From Acridotheres tristis (lineage: Eukaryota; Chordata; Aves; Passeriformes; Sturnidae), in assembly GCA_037013685.1 (NCBI GenBank), contig CM072892.1:248001-312000 (forward strand): a DNA stretch of 64,000 nt, written 5' to 3'. The translations under genes were made by a program, and so were the position numbers. Shown piece by piece: positions 27,690 through 39,320 of this stretch. Positions within the stretch are counted from its first letter, which is position 1; each line of letters starts with the position of its first letter. The notes beneath the pieces were generated by a model that was not told the DNA's origin, did not search any database, and saw only the letters and a list, made by a program, of their open reading frames with translations.

Positions 27690-27927
27690 CACAGAACCCC
27701 AGACTGGTTTGGGATGGAAGGGACCTCAAATCCCCCCCAGAGCAACCCCTGCCACGGCAGGGACACCTCCCACTGTCCCCATGTCCAACCTGGCCTTGGG
27801 CACTGCCAGGGATCCAGGGGCAGCCACAGCAAATCTGGCAATTCTGTGCCAGCCCTGCCCACCCTGCCAGGGAACAATTCCCTCCCAATATCCCACCCAG
27901 CCCCTCCCTCTCCCATCCCATGCCTGT
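27690..27927 (-). mobile_element. CR1 LINE fragment, songbird-type variant
   Basis: Starts CACAGAACCCCAGACTGG (diverged terminus), then TTTGGGATGGAAGGGACC, CACGGCAGGGACACCTCCC, CAACCTGGCCTTGGGCACTG and CCAGGGATCCAGGGGCAGCC. Nearly the complement of the copy at 28606, which lies 680 bp away in opposite orientation. Confidence 0.94.
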
Positions 27928-27969
27928 TCCCATGACCCTGCCCGGGCTGTCCCTGCCTCTGGTGTGAGC

Positions 27970-28025
27970 TCAGTGCCACTGTCCCCAGTGCCACTGTCCC
28001 CAGTGCCACTGTCCCCAGTGCCACT
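27970..28025. repeat. 15-bp minisatellite, CAGTGCCACTGTCCC
   Basis: About 3.7 perfect units. Each contains the small dyad CAGTGCCACTG, so the array could form repeated short hairpins. Confidence 0.94.
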
Positions 28026-28605
28026 TTGTCTGCAGCAGCCAGACCTACCCTGGGGCCCTGCCAGGGGTAGAGCCTCCCATTTGGAGAAGCAATGGGGCAG
28101 TGAAGCAATGCTCGATGCCTCCAAGTGCACACACCCCTCGCTACAAAGATAAGAATGATGATTTACTGTTCAAAGAGCCTTTTCCTTCTGTTTCAAAGGC
28201 AAATAACAGTGAAAAAGTAACCAGAACACAGGAGAATAAATTGATATTTAAAACCTTCATACTGAAAACCAAAACTTACTCTCTTGCAGGTGATATTTTA
28301 TTCATCATTAGTATTTACTACAAACTGTGAAAACAGAAGAACAGTTAGAGTCAACACTGGGTAAAACCCCTGCACTCTTGCTTTTACTGAGGCTTCCTCT
28401 ACACATATTCAGTTCATGGTAATATGATTTAGTAACAAATTAAAAATAAATTAGGATATTCCCTCTCATTAATGTTTTTACTATATATTTATAATGTGCT
28501 TGCACAATTATTAGGACGATTTCCGAAGTGAATACCAAACAGGCAGGCAGAGATAAAGAGCTGAGCATACCAAAGCACTCTGAATGAAAGTCTCTGGGGA
28601 GACCT
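28026..28605. other. unique block, mainly AT-rich
   Basis: From about 28140 to 28570 the sequence is AT-rich with no repeat family. It includes CTCATTAATG and TTTATAATGTGC. No exon or RNA gene recognised. Confidence 0.4.
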
Positions 28606-28814
28606 GAGAGCCCCTTCCACTGCCAGAGGGCAGGGATGGACGGGATCTGGCTGGGCTGGAATTGCCAGATTTGCTGTGGCTGCCCCTGGATCCCTGGCAG
28701 TGCCCAAGGCCAGGTTGGACATTGGGACAGTGGGAGGTGTCCCTGCCATGGCAGGGGTGGGGTGAGGTGGTCTTGAAGGTCCTTTCCAGCCCAACCCATT
28801 CTTGGATTCGATGA
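28606..28814 (+). mobile_element. CR1 LINE fragment, songbird-type variant with 3' end
   Basis: CTTCCACTGCCAGAGGGCAG, GGATCCCTGGCAGTGCCC, GGTTGGACATTGGGACAGTG and CTTGAAGGTCCTTTCCAGCC run in order and stop at TTCTTGGATTCGATGA, a mutated terminal octamer pair. With the copy at 27690 it makes an inverted pair about 680 bp apart. Confidence 0.94.
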
Positions 28815-29217
28815 GTTCCCAAGATGTCAACCAGATCCCACCCTGCTCTGTGCCCGGGGACAGGCAGATCACCCAGGGCAGCTCTGTACAAGAGAAAAGG
28901 GATGAGATCCCCAGGGCTGCTCCTGCTCAGTGGCTGTGCAGGCTGGCACGGCCCCGTGAAGGTTGCACAGTCCTGTCACACTGACACTGCAGCCTCAGGG
29001 CTCCCAGTTAGCACACGGACTCATAATGAAGGGAAAAATCCATGGCCTGTGCAGCCAGGACACTGCCCCTGCCCAGGGGCTCCAGGCAGCAGCACCCTGG
29101 TACAGAAACCATTGTCCTGGGGACACATGGCCAGGACAGGCAGGCTGGCCTTTGGGAGACAGTGCTCAGTGCTGGGGTGATGCTGGAGCTCTGCAGAGCA
29201 GCCCCAGAGCCCGTGGG
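28815..29217. other. unique non-coding sequence
   Basis: Ordinary sequence leading into the large 17/18-bp array. A long plus-strand open frame that starts here continues through the array and is not a gene. Confidence 0.45.
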
Positions 29218-30701
29218 GCACACACAGCTCTGCAGGACACACAGCTCCTGCAGGGCACACAGCTCTGCTGGGCACACAGCTCTGCTGGGCACACAGCTCT
29301 GCAGGGCACACAGCTCCTGCAGGACACACAGCTCCTGCAGGACACACAGCTCTGCAGGACACACAGCTCTGCTGGGCACACAGCTCTGCAGGACACACAG
29401 CTCTGCAGGACACACAGCTCTGCTGGGCACACAGCTCTGCAGGGCACACAGCTCTGCAGGACACACAGCTCCTTCAGGGCACACAGCTCCTTCAGGGCAC
29501 ACAGCTCTGCTGGGCACACAGCTCTGCAGGACACACAGCTCCTGCAGGGCACACAGCTCTGCAGGACACACAGCTCCTGCTGGGCACACAGCTCCTGCAG
29601 GACACACAGCTCTGCAGGACACACAGCTCTGCTGGGCACACAGCTCTGCTGGGCACACAGCTCTGCTGGGCACACAGCTCTGCTGGGCACACAGCTCCTG
29701 CTGGGCACACAGCTCTGCAGGGCACACAGCTCTGCAGGACACACAGCTCCTTCAGGACACACAGCTCTGCTGGGCACACAGCTCTGCTGGACACACAGCT
29801 CTGCAGGACACACAGCTCTGCTGGACACACAGCTCTGCTGGGCACACAGCTCTGCAGGACACACAGCTCTGCAGGACACACAGCTCTGCTGGGCACACAG
29901 CTCTGCTGGGCACACAGCTCTGCAGGACACACAGCTCTGCAGGACACACAGCTCCTGCAGGACACACAGCTCCTGCTGGGCACACAGCTCTGCAGGACAC
30001 ACAGCTCTGCTGGGCACACAGCTCTGCAGGACACACAGCTCTGCAGGACACACAGCTCTGCAGGGCACACAGCTCTGCAGGACACACAGATCTGCTGGAC
30101 ACACAGCTCCTGCAGGACACACAGCTCTGCTGGGCACACAGCTCTGCTGGGCACACAGCTCTGCAGGACACACAGCTCTGCAGGACACACAGCTCTGCTG
30201 GGCACACAGCTCTGCAGGACACACAGATCTGCTGGACACACAGCTCCTGCAGGACACACAGCTCCTGCAGGACACACAGCTCTGCAGGGCACACAGCTCT
30301 GCTGGGCACACAGCTCTGCTGGGCACACAGCTCTGCTGGGCACACAGCTCTGCAGGACACACAGCTCTGCAGGACACACAGCTCTGCAGGGCACACAGCT
30401 CTGCTGGGCACACAGCTCTGCTGGGCACACAGCTCTGCAGGACACACAGCTCTGCTGGACACACAGCTCTGCTGGGCACACAGCTCTGCTGGACACACAG
30501 CTCTGCTGGGCACACAGCTCTGCAGGACACACAGCTCTGCAGGACACACAGCTCTGCAGGACACACAGCTCCTGCAGGACACACAGCTCTGCAGGACACA
30601 CAGCTCTGCAGGACACACAGCTCTGCTGGGCACACAGCTCCTGCAGGACACACAGCTCTGCAGGACACACAGCTCCTGCAGGACACACAGCTCTGCAGGG
30701 C
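29218..30701. repeat. 17/18-bp minisatellite, ACACAGCTCTGCAGGAC
   Basis: The largest array, about 1.48 kb and some 85 units. Unit types are ACACAGCTCTGCAGGAC and ACACAGCTCTGCTGGGC (17 bp), and ACACAGCTCCTGCAGGAC and ACACAGCTCCTTCAGGGC (18 bp). A few units read ACACAGATCTGCTGGAC (near 30087 and 30225). These two sit in the same local order, evidence of a duplicated block. Open frames of 346-649 codons on both strands come from the absence of stops in the unit. Confidence 0.98.
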
Positions 30702-30747
30702 TACACTGGTGCCTGGTTCCTGCAGGGCTGCACTGGTGCCTGGTTCC
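30692..30747. repeat. 27-bp tandem duplication at array edge
   Basis: CTGCAGGGCT(A/G)CACTGGTGCC plus TGGTTC occurs twice in succession at the right boundary of the 17/18-bp array. It may mark the flank where the array last expanded. Confidence 0.8.
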
Positions 30748-32294
30748 CCCAGGGCTCTGCAGGAGCTGCAGGGGCTCGTGCTGTGGGGACACCAGAGGCA
30801 GACACTCCGTGTGACACGAGTCCCTTTGGTTACTGACCCTGCTCCCATTCCTCCTCCTGCTTTGCTGGGGAAGAGGCTCCTCATCACTGGAGTGGCGCTC
30901 TCTGAGGGCTGATAGAATGTGAGGCCGTGGGAAGTGGTGATAAAGTGCATTTCAGTGGGTGCTGTGCCGTGTGCCCTGCACGTCTCTGAATGTCAGAGGC
31001 CGTGGCAGAGCACTGCATCTCCTCCTCTGTAGCGTGGAGTAAAAATGCCTTCAGTCCTTGGGGCTTCAAATCCCATCTCGTCCTGCAAGGCCACGTGCAG
31101 CTCAGGGCAATCCTTCTCCTGTCTCTCCAGAGATGAGCCCATTACTACAGAGCTTGAGCAAGTGTTTCTGGTGAAAAAGAGCACAGGATAAAAGTTAAAG
31201 GTTAAAAAACAGCCACAGGGTTTAATCTCCTTGTAAAGGTGAGGATCACGTACGTTTTACCTCTGGCTTGTAGTTTGTTTAAAGATAAGGCTGCATGGAA
31301 GAGTTTATAAAGCATGAAAAAGCATTTCTAAGAAACACTGATTTAAAAAGCGATGGCAAAATGTGTAAGTGAGCAAACAATCCTGCATGGCTTATTGCAT
31401 GGCACAGCTATTAAGAGGAAGAGAAAATGTGGAATGATCTACATAATCTATGAAAAGAGTATGACAGATTCTTTCACAGGGAAATAATAATAGCAAAATG
31501 GAACATTTACATTTTATTTGCAGATTTTTGTATATAAGATTAATAGGCTATTGGTGAATTATTGCAACTATTACATTTAATAAGAATCTTTACTATCAAT
31601 AAAAAGTGAGGACAAACAGCAAGTCAGAATATTGCTGTCATTTGTCCTGGGAGCCTGGAGACAAGATTTTTATTTGCCTGCCCCAGGAGGGTTGTTGTTG
31701 GTCCAACAGTTTGTTTGTGGCCAGGGGATCCCCTGTGGAGGGGCCTTGGCCCATGGAGTGAGGGAAGAGCCCCAGTGCCTTGTGCTGGGGTGGGTGCAGG
31801 AGCCTCCACAAGGGCTGTGCTGGGGCTGACTGATCCTCACCAAAATGTTGGAAAATGAGTTCCTGGTGAGCAGCACCTCTGGAGAAGGAGCTTGGTCAGC
31901 TCTGCTCCGTCCATACCCGAGGGCAGGAGGATGAGCAGGGTGATTTTACTCTTAGATTTGCTGCAATAGCCTCCAAATATCTGAGACCAGGAGGAGATGA
32001 AGAAGTGAAAGTAGTCAAGAGACAACCTGAGGCAACAACATTCCTCTGCCTGCCAGCAGATCTGCTCCCCAGCAGCCTCCTGCAGGCAGGACTCCCTGCA
32101 GCAGTGCCTTCATCTCAGCTCTGTCCCCAGGTCCCCATCCTCCTGTCCCATCCCACATGGCTCTGCTCTGTCCCCACAGCCTCCCACCCTGGAGGGGCCA
32201 GAGAGGCAAAGCTGCTCCAGCAGAGTGAGCTCAGTGCTCAGCCATAACCAGGGATGAAATGGGAGAGAGCAGGATCTGAGCCTGCTGCTGCTCC
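30748..32294. other. unique sequence with AT-rich island
   Basis: From about 31170 to 31625 the DNA is AT-rich and repeat-free (AAGATAAGGCTGCATGG, GTTTATAAAGCATG, GCTATTAAGAGG). It is a good candidate for conserved non-coding DNA. No exon supported. Confidence 0.4.
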
Positions 32295-32950
32295 TGGGCA
32301 TGGCTGGGGGTCCCTGGGCATGGCTGAGGGTCTGTGGGCATGGCTGGGGGTCCCTGGGCATGGCTGAGGGTCCCTGGGCATGGCTGGGGGTCTGTGGGCA
32401 TGGCTGGGGGTCCCTGGGCACGGCTGAGGGTCCCTGGGCATGGCTGGGGGTCCCTGGGCATGGCTGAGGGTCCGTGGGCATGGCTGGGGGTCCCTGGGCA
32501 TGGCTGGGGGTCCCTGGGCATGGCTGAGGGTCCCTGGGCATGGCTGAGGGTCTGTGGGCATGGCTGGGGGTCCCTGGGCATGGTTGGGGGTCCCTGGGCA
32601 TGGCTGAGTGTCCCTGGGCATGGCTGAGGGTCCCTGGGCATGGCTGAGGGTCCATGGGCATGGCTGAGGGTCCATGGGCATGGCTGGGGGTCTGTGGGCA
32701 TGGCTGAGGGTCCCTGGGCATGGCTGGGGGTCCCTGGGCATGGCTGAGGGTCCATGGGCATGGCTGGGGGTCCCTGGGCATGGCTGAGGGTCCGTGGGCA
32801 TGGCTGGGGGTCCCTGGGCATGGCTGGGGGTCCCTGGGCATGGCTGAGGGTCCCTGGGCATGGCTGGGGGTCCCTGGGCATGGCTGAGGGTCCATGGGCA
32901 TGGCTGGGGGTCCCTGGGCATGGCTGAGGGTCCATGGGCATGGCTGAGAT
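32295..32950. repeat. 20-bp minisatellite of perfectly constant unit length
   Basis: From 32301 to 32940 there are 32 consecutive units, each exactly 20 bp: TGGCTG(A/G)GGGTCC(C/A/G)TGGGCA, with some TCTGT variants. Variation is confined mainly to the A/G at unit position 7 and to positions 12-14. Single oddities are one TGGTTG, one GGGCACGG and one GAGTGTCC. No insertion or deletion is seen. Every unit carries a minus-strand ATG, which produces spurious 236-282-codon frames. Confidence 0.98.
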
Positions 32951-34213
32951 CTGTGCAAAAGCTGTGGGTGTGGGGGGGATTCATAGCTGCTGGTAGAAAA
33001 AGATGAAAAAACAGAAATTCCTGACAGGAATACTTGGGATCTCTTTTAAGGAAAGTGTGCAGGCTCAGGCCACTGTTTGCAGGGGCACCTCTGTGTTGGG
33101 GCTACTGGGGCAGGCAATGCTGAGCTCGCTGTGAGGACTTCATTTCATCATTAGGAAATAGCAGGAAAATTGCACTGGAAATGCCAAAGATCACCAACCA
33201 ACCCCCTTTCAAACGCAGCAGGGCAGAGGCAGCATTCTTCCCCTTATTTGTGCAATCACTGGAGGAAGGAGCTGTGCACTCACACCCCAAATGGGATCAT
33301 TGAAGGGTCTGCCCTGATGTCCCTGGCTGTAAATTTTGGGGTGTGTGATCCTGGCCCCCGCTGCACTCACAGCTGTGGCCCCAGGACACAGAGCAGTGTG
33401 ACATGGCACAGTGAAGGCTCCAGAGCAATCCCAGCTGGTGACTGACTTAAGAGGACTTTCTGATGCTCCTGACCAACTGTAAAGCTTTGTTTACCTGCCC
33501 TACACAACAGTGAAGTGATGGGGAAATTTTTGTTTTACTTTTGCTGTCATTGTTTTCTTTGCAGTGGCAGAGCTGAGGGGCTGGATTTATGGAGCAGCAG
33601 CCTCCAAGGCTGTGCTTGGCTCTGAGGGCTGGGCACAGGCTGTGCCTCCATGCAGGGCTGGTGCAGCTCTCCTCTAACCCAGCCAGCTTTAGCTCACTGC
33701 TTCAGCTACAGCACTGTTGGTGCTCCTGACACACAATCCTTTGTTAGATATGCAGCTTGTACCATCAATTAAGTGATTTCCTTGTTTAGGTCTTGTTGTG
33801 AAACGTCCTCAACCGTGAAATGGCTTTTCCTAGAGAAAGATTTGTGTCCGATTAAAGACACCAATACTCTCAGTGGGCAACAAAAGAACTCAAAGGCTTT
33901 TCTGGCGGGTGGGGCCCGGGGCCGTGGTGAGTCCAGCAGGAATCGTCCTTGGTCAGGGAACAGCCCAGGCTGGCATCTGTGAGAAGGTGGTGGCAGCACC
34001 CCGGGCAGGGCTGGAGTCAGCTCCAGTCCCCAGTGATGCGGGAAAAGCAGGGTGGGAGGAAGGACAGGGCCTGGCAGCAGAGCCAGGGGTGCCTGGCAGC
34101 ACCTGTGCCCTGGGCACTGCTGGCACGGAGTGTGGGACACTGGGAGGGGCTGTGGAGGAGCACAGGGGCTGTGGGACAGGGACAAGGACAGGGACAGGGA
34201 CAGGCCTGGCAGG
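32951..34213. other. unique non-coding sequence
   Basis: Contains a strong acceptor-like site (long T-rich tract ending TTCTTTGCAG at about 33564) with a following open stretch that I cannot assign to any protein. A GGGACA short run lies at 34173-34205. No gene supported. Confidence 0.45.
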
Positions 34214-34280
34214 GCAGGTGTGGGGACATCCCAGTGCAGGTGTGGGGACATCCCAGTGCAGGTGTGGAGACATCCCAGTG
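34214..34280. repeat. 22-bp minisatellite, three copies
   Basis: Copies start at 34214, 34236 and 34258. Each contains GCAGGTGTGG(G/A)GACATCCCA then GT. Includes CAGGTG. The near-perfect identity suggests recent expansion. Confidence 0.93.
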
Positions 34281-34401
34281 CTCACCAGCCACAGCACCAG
34301 CTCCCCTCAGTCCCTCTGCCACCCTTGCCACCCTGGCTGTGGCTGTCCTCTCGCCCAGTGCTGCCTGCAGGTGACAAAACACAGCTACAGCAGGGCAGTA
34401 G

Positions 34402-34455
34402 TGTCACCCAAGGACAGTGTCCACCCAAGGACAGTGTCCATGCCAGGACAGTGCC
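34402..34455. repeat. 17-bp repeat, CACCCAAGGACAGTGTC
   Basis: Two full units and one diverged unit (CATGCCAGGACAGTGCC). Confidence 0.85.
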
Positions 34456-35158
34456 CAGCAGCCTCAGTGCAGAGCAGGAGCAGCAGAGCTGGAAGCCCCG
34501 GTGGCTTTGGCCAGGGGCTCTCTGTAGCCCCCGGAGCTCCATGGCTGGAGCAGCAGGGACAGTGCTGTGCACTGTCACACTGTGTGTGTGGCACATCGTG
34601 GTGCTGTGGTCCCTGTCCTTGTGCCCGAGGTGGTCACCAGGGATGGCTCCCAGACAAAGTGCCTGTCAGCAGCTCTGCTGTCACTGTGTCCCCGTGCCCC
34701 TGTGCTCCTAATTGGTTTCACAGGTACCTCTCACAAATTGCCTGTCACTGGCACAGGGACTAAAAATGGGCAGAACTTCTGCAGCTGGAAGGAGTGTGAT
34801 GGATTGCCAGCTTCCCTGGGCTGCACACTTACCCAAAGGATCCGTGCATTTCCTGGCAATTTACAACAATTATCCTTGCCTGTAACCTACATTTTCCATG
34901 ACTCCTGCCCCGGGATGGAAGAGACAGAGAGCTTCCATTCTCAAATGAAGTCATTTCTCAGTGCAGCCTTGACACACGTGACTGATGTGTGTGTGGGATG
35001 GGTGCTCCTGCACATTTCCAGCCTCACCACTGGGGCATCTCTGCCCTCTGTGCTGGGAGTGGGGCAGGGGAGCATCCTGCCCTGGCACAGCGTGATGGTG
35101 GCTGGCAGAGGCCGACGAGGTTGGGAAGTGGGAAAGCAGGACCTTGGCACTGGGCCAG
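34456..35158. other. unique non-coding sequence
   Basis: No repeat family or exon recognised. Open frames here extend into the following array and are artefacts. Confidence 0.45.
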
Positions 35159-35469
35159 CCTGGGGACAGACCCATCCTGGGCACTGGGACAGTCTGGGGA
35201 CAAACCCACCCTCAGCCCTGGGGACAGACCCATCCTGGGCACTGGGACAGTCTGGGGACAAACCCACCCTCAGCCCTGGGGACAAACCCACCCTCAGCCC
35301 TGGGGACAGACCCATCCTGGGCACTGGAGGCAGACCCATCCTCAGCCCGGTGCCAGTCCTGGGGACAGACCCATCATTGGCGCTGGGAACAAACCCATCC
35401 TCAGTCCTGTGCCACACTGGGGACAGACCCATCATTGGCACTGGGGACAGACCCATCCTGGTCACTGAG
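35159..35469. repeat. about 29-bp minisatellite with 58-bp higher-order unit
   Basis: Half-units CTGGGGACAGACCCATCCTG and CTGGGGACAAACCCACCCTC alternate, separated by GGCACTGGGACAGT or AGCC spacers. The left part repeats as 58-bp pairs. The right part (after about 35340) is more degenerate, with CATTGGC variants. Confidence 0.93.
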
Positions 35470-36555
35470 TGACCCCGGGGCTCCCCAGGGCTCTGCCCCC
35501 ACAACACAGCCCAGAGCAGGAGCTGCCAAGGCTGCTGAGCCTTTCCCTGCTGCTGCTGGAAACGGCCTCAGCTTGCTCTGGGAAGTGAGGGGTCCTTGGG
35601 GGTGAGGATCTGGAAATGATCTCCTGGAAGGGGCAGGGAGAGGAAGAAAATGGAAAGCAAAGTGACGCTGCAGTTGTGAGCCTTGAGCCGCTCTGCAAAG
35701 AGAAATAAAAGGCAGGATGAACATTCCTGGGCTGGTAATGGCACTCCCACAGCGAGGGGAGTCTCCAGCAGCGCAGAAAGAATGGTGGGGAGAGACCCTC
35801 AGTCGAGAGATTGATGTGGTAATTATCAATCAGTGCTACAGGCTGTCAGCACAACAGCACTTGTTTCTTTCAAAATCATCAGCAAGACAATTACAGAATT
35901 TGACACAACTCTACAAATGTTTGGGTGATGCTCCAATTGCAAGGAATCAGGAATTTTTATTTGTTTATTTGTTTGGTTTCTTATTTATTACCACACTACC
36001 TCTCTCTCCCTTTGAGTCAGGGGAGCCAGATGGCAGCACTTAGAGAAAGTCAACAGCGGCACTTCGGGGAAATAAAGTGTGTTCATTTAAAAATAAATAA
36101 ATAATCCCTGCAGTCCATTAACCAGAGCTCAAGGCAAACAGCCTTAATGGTTTTCTTAGTTAAAAGGAAAAGACCATTCTGGAGTCCTGGCAGATTCTGG
36201 GACACACCTGCTGGGACACACAGTTGTCACCCCATTGCCCTGCCTCTGAGGACACCCAAAACACCCCCAAGAGTGACCTGAGCTCCTGGACACGGGGGAG
36301 CCTTTCCCTGGGCAGAGCTGGCACCACTGGGGAGATGGTGAGGCTAGGACAGAGGAGGAAGACAGTGGTGGTAATTAGTGAAACAAATAATTAGGTACCC
36401 ACATACATAATTCAATTACTTTCCCTGAGTCCTGAACTCGGAAGAACCTGCGTGAGACCAAAGCCCGGCTGTTTGGCCAAGGTGCAAGCCCTGTCACAAA
36501 GGAGGAGATCCTTCTCCTCTCTGGGGACACGGGCTGCTTTGTCTGGCCGACACCA
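35470..36555. other. unique sequence with AT-rich island
   Basis: AT-rich at about 35815-36190, including TTATTTGTTTATTTG and AAAATAAATAAATAA. No gene recognised. Confidence 0.45.
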
Positions 36556-36816
36556 ACTGCTGCAAGAACTGCACTCTGCTGCAACCACTGCACACTGCTG
36601 CAAGAACTGCACTCTGCTGCAAGAACTGCACTCTGCTGCAACCACTGCACACTGCTGCAACCACTGCACACTGCTGCAAGAACTGCACTCTGCTGCAACC
36701 ACTGCACACTGCTGCAAGAACTGCACACTGCTGCAAGAGCTGCACACTGCTGCAACCACTGCACTCTGCTTCAACCACTGCACACTGCTGCAAGAGCTGC
36801 ACACTGCTGCAGCAAA
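36556..36816. repeat. 19-bp minisatellite, CTGCTGCAAGAACTGCACT
   Basis: About 13.7 units alternating between CTGCTGCAAGAACTGCACT and CTGCTGCAACCACTGCACA types, with two GAGCTGCACA units on the right. Because 19 is not a multiple of three, a 57-bp, 19-residue pseudo-peptide repeat appears in each open frame. Confidence 0.96.
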
Positions 36817-36938
36817 GCCCAGCAGGGAGCAAGGATGAAACCCCACAGGCCACAGCTGCTGTGGTTCCTGAAGCCCTTTGGACACTGGCAGTGCCTGGAG
36901 CTGCTCTCCCTGCTGAGCACCTGCTGCAGGTACAGCTC

Positions 36939-37222
36939 ACCTGGCTGTGCCCCACACCTGGCTGTGCCCCACACCTGGCTGTGCCCCACACCTGGCTTTA
37001 CCCCACACCTGGCTTTACCCCACACCTAGCTGTGCCCCACACCTGGCTGTGCCCCACACCTGGCTTTACCCCACACCTGGCTTTACCCCACACCTGGCTG
37101 TGCCCCACACCTGGCTGTGCCCCACACCTAGATGTGCCCCACACCTGGCTTTACCCCACACCTAGCTGTGCCCCACACCTGGCTGTGCCCCACACCTGGC
37201 TGTGCCCTCCACACCTGAGTGT
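36939..37222. repeat. 17-bp minisatellite, CACACCTGGCTGTGCCC
   Basis: About 16.5 units. Two main types, CTGGCTGTGCCCCACAC and CTGGCTTTACCCCACAC, occur in blocks, plus CTAGCTGTG and CTAGATGTG variants. Contains CACCTG. It lies only about 120 bp from the previous 19-bp array but the units are unrelated. Confidence 0.96.
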
Positions 37223-38748
37223 GCCTGGGTGGACACCAGCAGGGGAGGGTGATGGGCCCACAGGGAGAAGCTCTCCCTGCCCATGGCCAGGGGCTCTGGT
37301 GATGCTTGGCTGGATGGAGCTGCTCTCCCAGAGCTGAGGAGCAGCACAGGAATGACAGGATGAGGGGCTGAGCAGGAAAATGAGCAGGGGAGGTTTCAGG
37401 GAGTTAAACTCATTAGACTTGAAAATAATACTACCCATGATAATAAACGTTTTGGAAAAGCCAGATGGTTTCGTTTGAAGGAGACATCAAAAACTCCAAT
37501 TTGAAAGAAGCTTCTCAGCTTCTTTCTCAAGTGAAAGAAGTTTTCTCTATGTATGGAGTTTTGCAGAAATCTTGATTTTTACATTGATGCAGTTTACTCC
37601 CCCATCCTTTCATTTTTGTAGCAATGATTTCATTCTCATTCAAAATGAAATCTGCTGAGTTTGAAGCCCCTGGTGACCCAAAGGCAGTTGCCTTCTCCCA
37701 GATGGGCACTCAGGAGAAGTGTTTGTGCCAGAGCTGCTATGGCTGTGTCACGCTGTGCTGGTTTCACCCACAGCTCCTGGGGGCTGTGAGCAGGATCCCC
37801 CGGGAGGGCAGAGCTGTGTCTGCAGCACAGGGGCAGCAAGAGACAGAGCAATAACGCAGGGATCTGTGTGGCTGCACTCTGAGATGTTTTCCTGCAACCA
37901 CATTCTGCCTCAAATTCCTCAGAAACTCCTTCCTCCCACTGCCAATGGATGTGTTTTCTGTTGTCCAATGACTTTTAATGTACCATTGAACTTTTCTAAT
38001 TAATATTATGTGGTTTAAATATTTAACTGTCTCACATTTTCTGAACATTTGTATAAATTTTGCTCCTGTTTCTGCTGAGGGATCTGATTTCCCATGGATA
38101 ATGTCTCTTCTGATTCTCCTTTATATTTTCATTTATGCCACTGTGAGAATCAAGTGCTTTTGCCGTTAATATGAACCTTTCATTAGATTTTCCCAAGACT
38201 GATTAATTAATAACTGAGCTGGCTAGATGGATTAAATAAGCTGAGCACCATCACCCTGCCAAAGCCAGAACTCTCTATACACTTCACAGGAATTCCAAGG
38301 GTGATCATTTGATAATTTTCCAAAGGTGATAAAAACTGGTGTGTTTTTGCTTCCAGCCACGGCCTAAGGGTTCTGAGGGAACCATGGCAGAGCTCCTCAG
38401 GAGACACTTCCAGACAGCCAGTGGAGAGTCAGTAGGTTCTCCAGAAAAAAAACAGAAATAATCCTCTGTGGGTGGTTGAACAAACCCAACACAAGCCTCT
38501 TCTGAGCTTTCTCCATGATGGGGTTTTCTCACTGAGAAGAGCACGTTTGGCTGTGTCCTGGGAAGGACAGAGCTGTCCCCAGGGATGGTCACTCCCAGAT
38601 TAGTTCCTGTGCCATGGTGGGGCCAGCACAGTGAGCTCTGGGCTCAGTGCCCCTGCTGAGCCGTGCTCTGAAAAGGGACAATAAAACACGAACAGCTCTC
38701 AGGGTTTTCTGGGCTGGATCAGCTCCTCAGCAGGAGCAAGGGGGGCCT
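37223..38748. other. unique sequence, mainly AT-rich
   Basis: A long repeat-free AT-rich block (about 37430-38480) with CTAATTAATATTATG near 37997 and GATTAATTAATAACTGAG near 38200. No exon supported. Candidate conserved non-coding DNA by composition only. Confidence 0.4.
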
Positions 38749-39320
38749 GGGACCCCGGAGCTGGGCAGGGACCCCAGGGCTGGGCAGGGACCCCGGAGCT
38801 GGGCAGGGACCCCGGGGCTGGGCAGGGACCCCAGAGCTGGGCAGGGACCCCAGGGCTGGACAGGGACCCCGGAGCTGGGCAGGGACCCCAGAGCTGGGCA
38901 GGGACCCCAGGGCTGGGCAGGGACCCCGGAGCTGGGCAGGGACCCCAGGGCTGGACAGGGACCCCAGGGCTGGGCAGGGACCCCAGGGCTGGACAGGGAC
39001 CCCGGAGCCGGGCAGGGACCCCAGGGCTGGACAGGGACCCCAGGGCTGGGCAGGGACCCCAGGGCTGGGCAGGGACCCCGGAGCTGGGCAGGGACCCCAG
39101 GGCTGGACAGGGACCCCAGGGCTGGGCAGGGACCCCAGGGCTGGACAGGGACCCCGGAGCCGGGCAGGGACCCCAGGGCTGGACAGGGACCCCAGGGCTG
39201 GGCAGGGACCCCAGGGCTGGACAGGGACCCCAGGGCTGGGCAGGGACCCCAGGGCTGGGCAGGGACCCCAGGGCTGGACAGGGACCCCAGGGCTGGGCAG
39301 GGACCCCAGGGCTGGGCAGG
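38749..39320. repeat. 19-bp minisatellite, GCTGGGCAGGGACCCCAGG
   Basis: About thirty units in steady 19-bp register. Variation is limited to GGGCAGG/GGACAGG and CCCCAGG/CCCCGGA, plus one repeated GCCGGGC variant (near 39007 and 39160). The variant order repeats over longer spans, consistent with block duplications. Contains GGGCAGGGA, close to the Jeffreys core. Open frames up to 544 codons are artefacts. Confidence 0.97.

Noticed and set aside
28963..30912. 649-codon plus-strand open frame and long minus-strand frames over the 17/18-bp array
   Set aside because: They translate the minisatellite; the unit lacks stops and the flanks show no start context, exon or protein family.
29218..32950. 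CRISPR-like regular repeats
   Set aside because: The units are directly adjacent with no unique spacers, there are no cas genes, and the DNA is avian.
33526..33660. Exon after the strong acceptor ending near 33564
   Set aside because: The following open stretch is short, has no recognisable family and no clear donor.
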